7,086 nucleotides of DNA from Acidiferrobacter sp. (GTDB lineage Bacteria > Pseudomonadota > Gammaproteobacteria > Arenicellales > UBA868): the NCBI GenBank assembly GCA_002694065.1, contig NZKZ01000027.1, positions 2,519-9,604 of the forward strand. The letters are read 5' to 3'. The notes under the pieces are model-generated. The model did no database searches. It was not told the origin of the DNA and worked only from the letters and a program-made list of their open reading frames with translations. Numbering within the stretch: position 1 is the stretch's first letter; every line of letters starts with the position of its first letter. This document shows positions 5,853-7,086 of the stretch, one piece after another. The position numbers and the translations under genes are program-made.

Positions 5853-5872
5853 ATGGCATCAATGGGTGCCAT
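5853..5872. repeat. Inverted repeat upstream of the M20D gene (possible operator)
   Basis: ATGGCA and TGCCAT form a perfect 6-bp inverted repeat separated by 8 bp, 38-57 bp upstream of the M20D start codon. It could be a regulator site. As a plus-strand hairpin it is followed by TTT, but no plus-strand gene would need a terminator there. Confidence 0.25.
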
Positions 5873-5963
5873 TTTGCATCAAGACGAAAGCCAAAGGACA
5901 GAAAAATGCACCTGATTCAGGCAAAGCGCGCAACCTCCGGCCAAAACGAGCGATAGAAGCTGC

Positions 5964-6140
5964 TCAATCGAAAAGGTCCGACCACAGGCCGTCCTCCGGA
6001 TGCATGTCGACATATTCAATGTCAAATTCGGCGATGCCCTGTTGGTGCAGTTTCTCGACGGGCACACCGATCTCGATCAATTCCGTGATCATGGCAAATA
6101 CCTGCTGTGCATCAACAGCCTGATGCTGTATGGATTCCAT
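5964..6140 (-). CDS. Small acidic hypothetical protein, 58 aa
   Basis: I do not recognise this gene. The ATG at 6140 is preceded by GGGAG with 8 nt spacing, better than the in-frame GTG at 6155, which would overlap that ribosome binding site. The N-terminal half is helix-like (VDAQQVFAMITELIEIGVPV). The C-terminal half is acidic and aromatic, ending EYVDMHPEDGLWSDLFD. There is no signal peptide, cysteine or metal motif. It sits 148 bp upstream of the M20D gene and 132 bp after the alpha/beta hydrolase. Credible codon-level sense and a good ribosome binding site favour a real gene, but short length leaves doubt. No function is proposed. Confidence 0.55.
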   Translation of the reverse strand: MESIQHQAVDAQQVFAMITELIEIGVPVEKLHQQGIAEFDIEYVDMHPEDGLWSDLFD

Positions 6141-6272
6141 TTTCTGCTCTCCCACTCATGGTTACTGTGTATGACGAGTGACATCATGCGAAAACCGGGC
6201 GCGCACCTCAGTGACGGCCATCACACGAATTGGAGCAAAGACCTCTCTGATCGAGGCATCGGAACCGGCAGC

Positions 6273-7086
6273 TTAAAGGAGGGAATCGAGAAACTTTGCG
6301 ATCCGTTTCGCGAACCTTTTGTCGTTCCAGTAGGCGAAATGAGAGGCAGGGGTCCATCCGGTTACGGGGCCGCCGACATGAATACGCTCATCACTGTCGA
6401 CCACGTCAGCATAAGCGCCGTTGATCGGCCTCAAGGGCCAGGCGAGCACATCATCAGGATCAAAAAAGTTCAGCCAGCGTGCGTTTGGCTTGAGACGCGC
6501 CGGCAGGCGCGGTGGTGGAAACCGGATCGGCACCACTTCCGTACAGGCAAATGTAAAAAGGGGGATGTTGCAGCCGAAAGTGATGAAGCCGCTCAGCCAA
6601 TTCATCCGCTCAAACGAAGACAGGCGCTTGTCCGGACGCTGCTGGCGGTCCCAGATGTAGTTCGAGAGGATGTGTCCGCCGAAAGAATGGGCCAGTGCCA
6701 CCAACGGCACCGGGCGGTCCTGCAGCGGGCCGTGATACAAAGTCCCGAGCGCGTCCTTGACCCGCTCATGAATACGCCGGTAAGTCAGGGTTTCCTCGCC
6801 GCCTCGGCTCCGGCCTGACGGCAACTGCCGATAACCGGCCGCATCACCCAACGCATTGAGCAACAAGGTACGCAGGCCGCGTGCATTAAGGTCCGCCTCT
6901 GCGTAGGCGGCCTGCAGATAGGTGTCCTGGGCGGGCCTCAGGATGTCATCCCAGTAAACGGACTGCCATGCCACCGCCTCGGGATCCCGACCGACCGTCT
7001 GCAACTGCCTTGAGACACCTGTGATCAGATCATTCGCAAAGTCCGGCTCCTGACGGCCGATGCCGTGAATCACCAGGCAAGCGAGT
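6273..7086 (-). CDS. Alpha/beta hydrolase (lipase/esterase-like), 5' end beyond the window
   Basis: The frame is open to the window edge: codons before the first methionine-capable GTG at 7073 read LACL, giving LACLVIHGIGRQEPDF. VIHGIG is the usual oxyanion-loop start of this fold, so only a few N-terminal residues are probably missing. The nucleophile elbow is LVALAHSFGGHILSNY, with Ser at about 130 counted from the GTG. It reads A-H-S-F-G rather than strict G-x-S-x-G. NFFDPDDVLAWPL supplies a probable catalytic Asp (206 or 208), and TPASHFAYW a probable catalytic His (245). The complete triad suggests an active serine hydrolase of unknown substrate. There is no signal peptide in the visible part. 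It is the first gene in the window and lies 132 bp upstream of the 58-aa gene. Confidence 0.85.
   Translation of the reverse strand, partial: LACLVIHGIGRQEPDFANDLITGVSRQLQTVGRDPEAVAWQSVYWDDILRPAQDTYLQAAYAEADLNARGLRTLLLNALGDAAGYRQLPSGRSRGGEETLTYRRIHERVKDALGTLYHGPLQDRPVPLVALAHSFGGHILSNYIWDRQQRPDKRLSSFERMNWLSGFITFGCNIPLFTFACTEVVPIRFPPPRLPARLKPNARWLNFFDPDDVLAWPLRPINGAYADVVDSDERIHVGGPVTGWTPASHFAYWNDKRFAKRIAKFLDSLL

Noticed and set aside
6000..6818. Plus-strand open frame, 272 codons, opposite the alpha/beta hydrolase
   Set aside because: Antisense to a gene with a full catalytic triad; no domain, and it also crosses the 58-aa gene and an intergenic gap.

Overview
All ten genes supported in this window lie on the minus strand, so transcription runs from the high coordinates toward base 1. 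The core is a complete thiocyanate hydrolase (SCNase) cluster. In transcription order it is scnB (3514-3047), scnA (3050-2697), scnC (2647-1940), a small activator/chaperone-like gene (1930-1595), and a Tat-exported NrtA/CmpA-type substrate-binding protein (1420-11). ScnC carries the Co-type claw C-T-L-C-S-C. ScnB and ScnA correspond to the two halves of a nitrile hydratase beta chain. The enzyme converts thiocyanate and water to carbonyl sulfide and ammonia. The binding protein plausibly supplies substrate, but its permease and ATPase partners would lie beyond base 1 and cannot be seen.

The scn genes resemble the Thiobacillus thioparus set closely in order, lengths and recalled sequence. This suggests a sulfur-oxidising, thiocyanate-using beta- or gammaproteobacterium. 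The window cannot fix the genus, and no rRNA, tRNA or taxonomic marker is present.

The scn genes have 4-bp overlaps or short gaps with usable ribosome binding sites, as expected of one operon. The 231-bp leader upstream of scnB (3515-3745) is AT-rich. It holds two near-identical TTATC-n-GATAA elements 30 bp apart, an 11-bp palindrome and a possible sigma70 promoter, so it is the likely control region.

Upstream of the scn operon are genes without an obvious link to thiocyanate. A DUF1289 cysteine-rich mini-protein (3925-3746, 59 aa, probable GTG start) was found by reading the frame directly. Next come an unrecognised 147-aa protein (4417-3974) and an M20D amidohydrolase of the hippurate hydrolase/AbgB type (5815-4625). 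A 58-aa acidic orphan (6140-5964) follows, then an alpha/beta hydrolase (7086-6273) that runs off the window edge. No insertion sequence, CRISPR array, RNA gene or attachment site was seen. With the DUF1289 gene included, no gene-free stretch exceeds about 300 bases.
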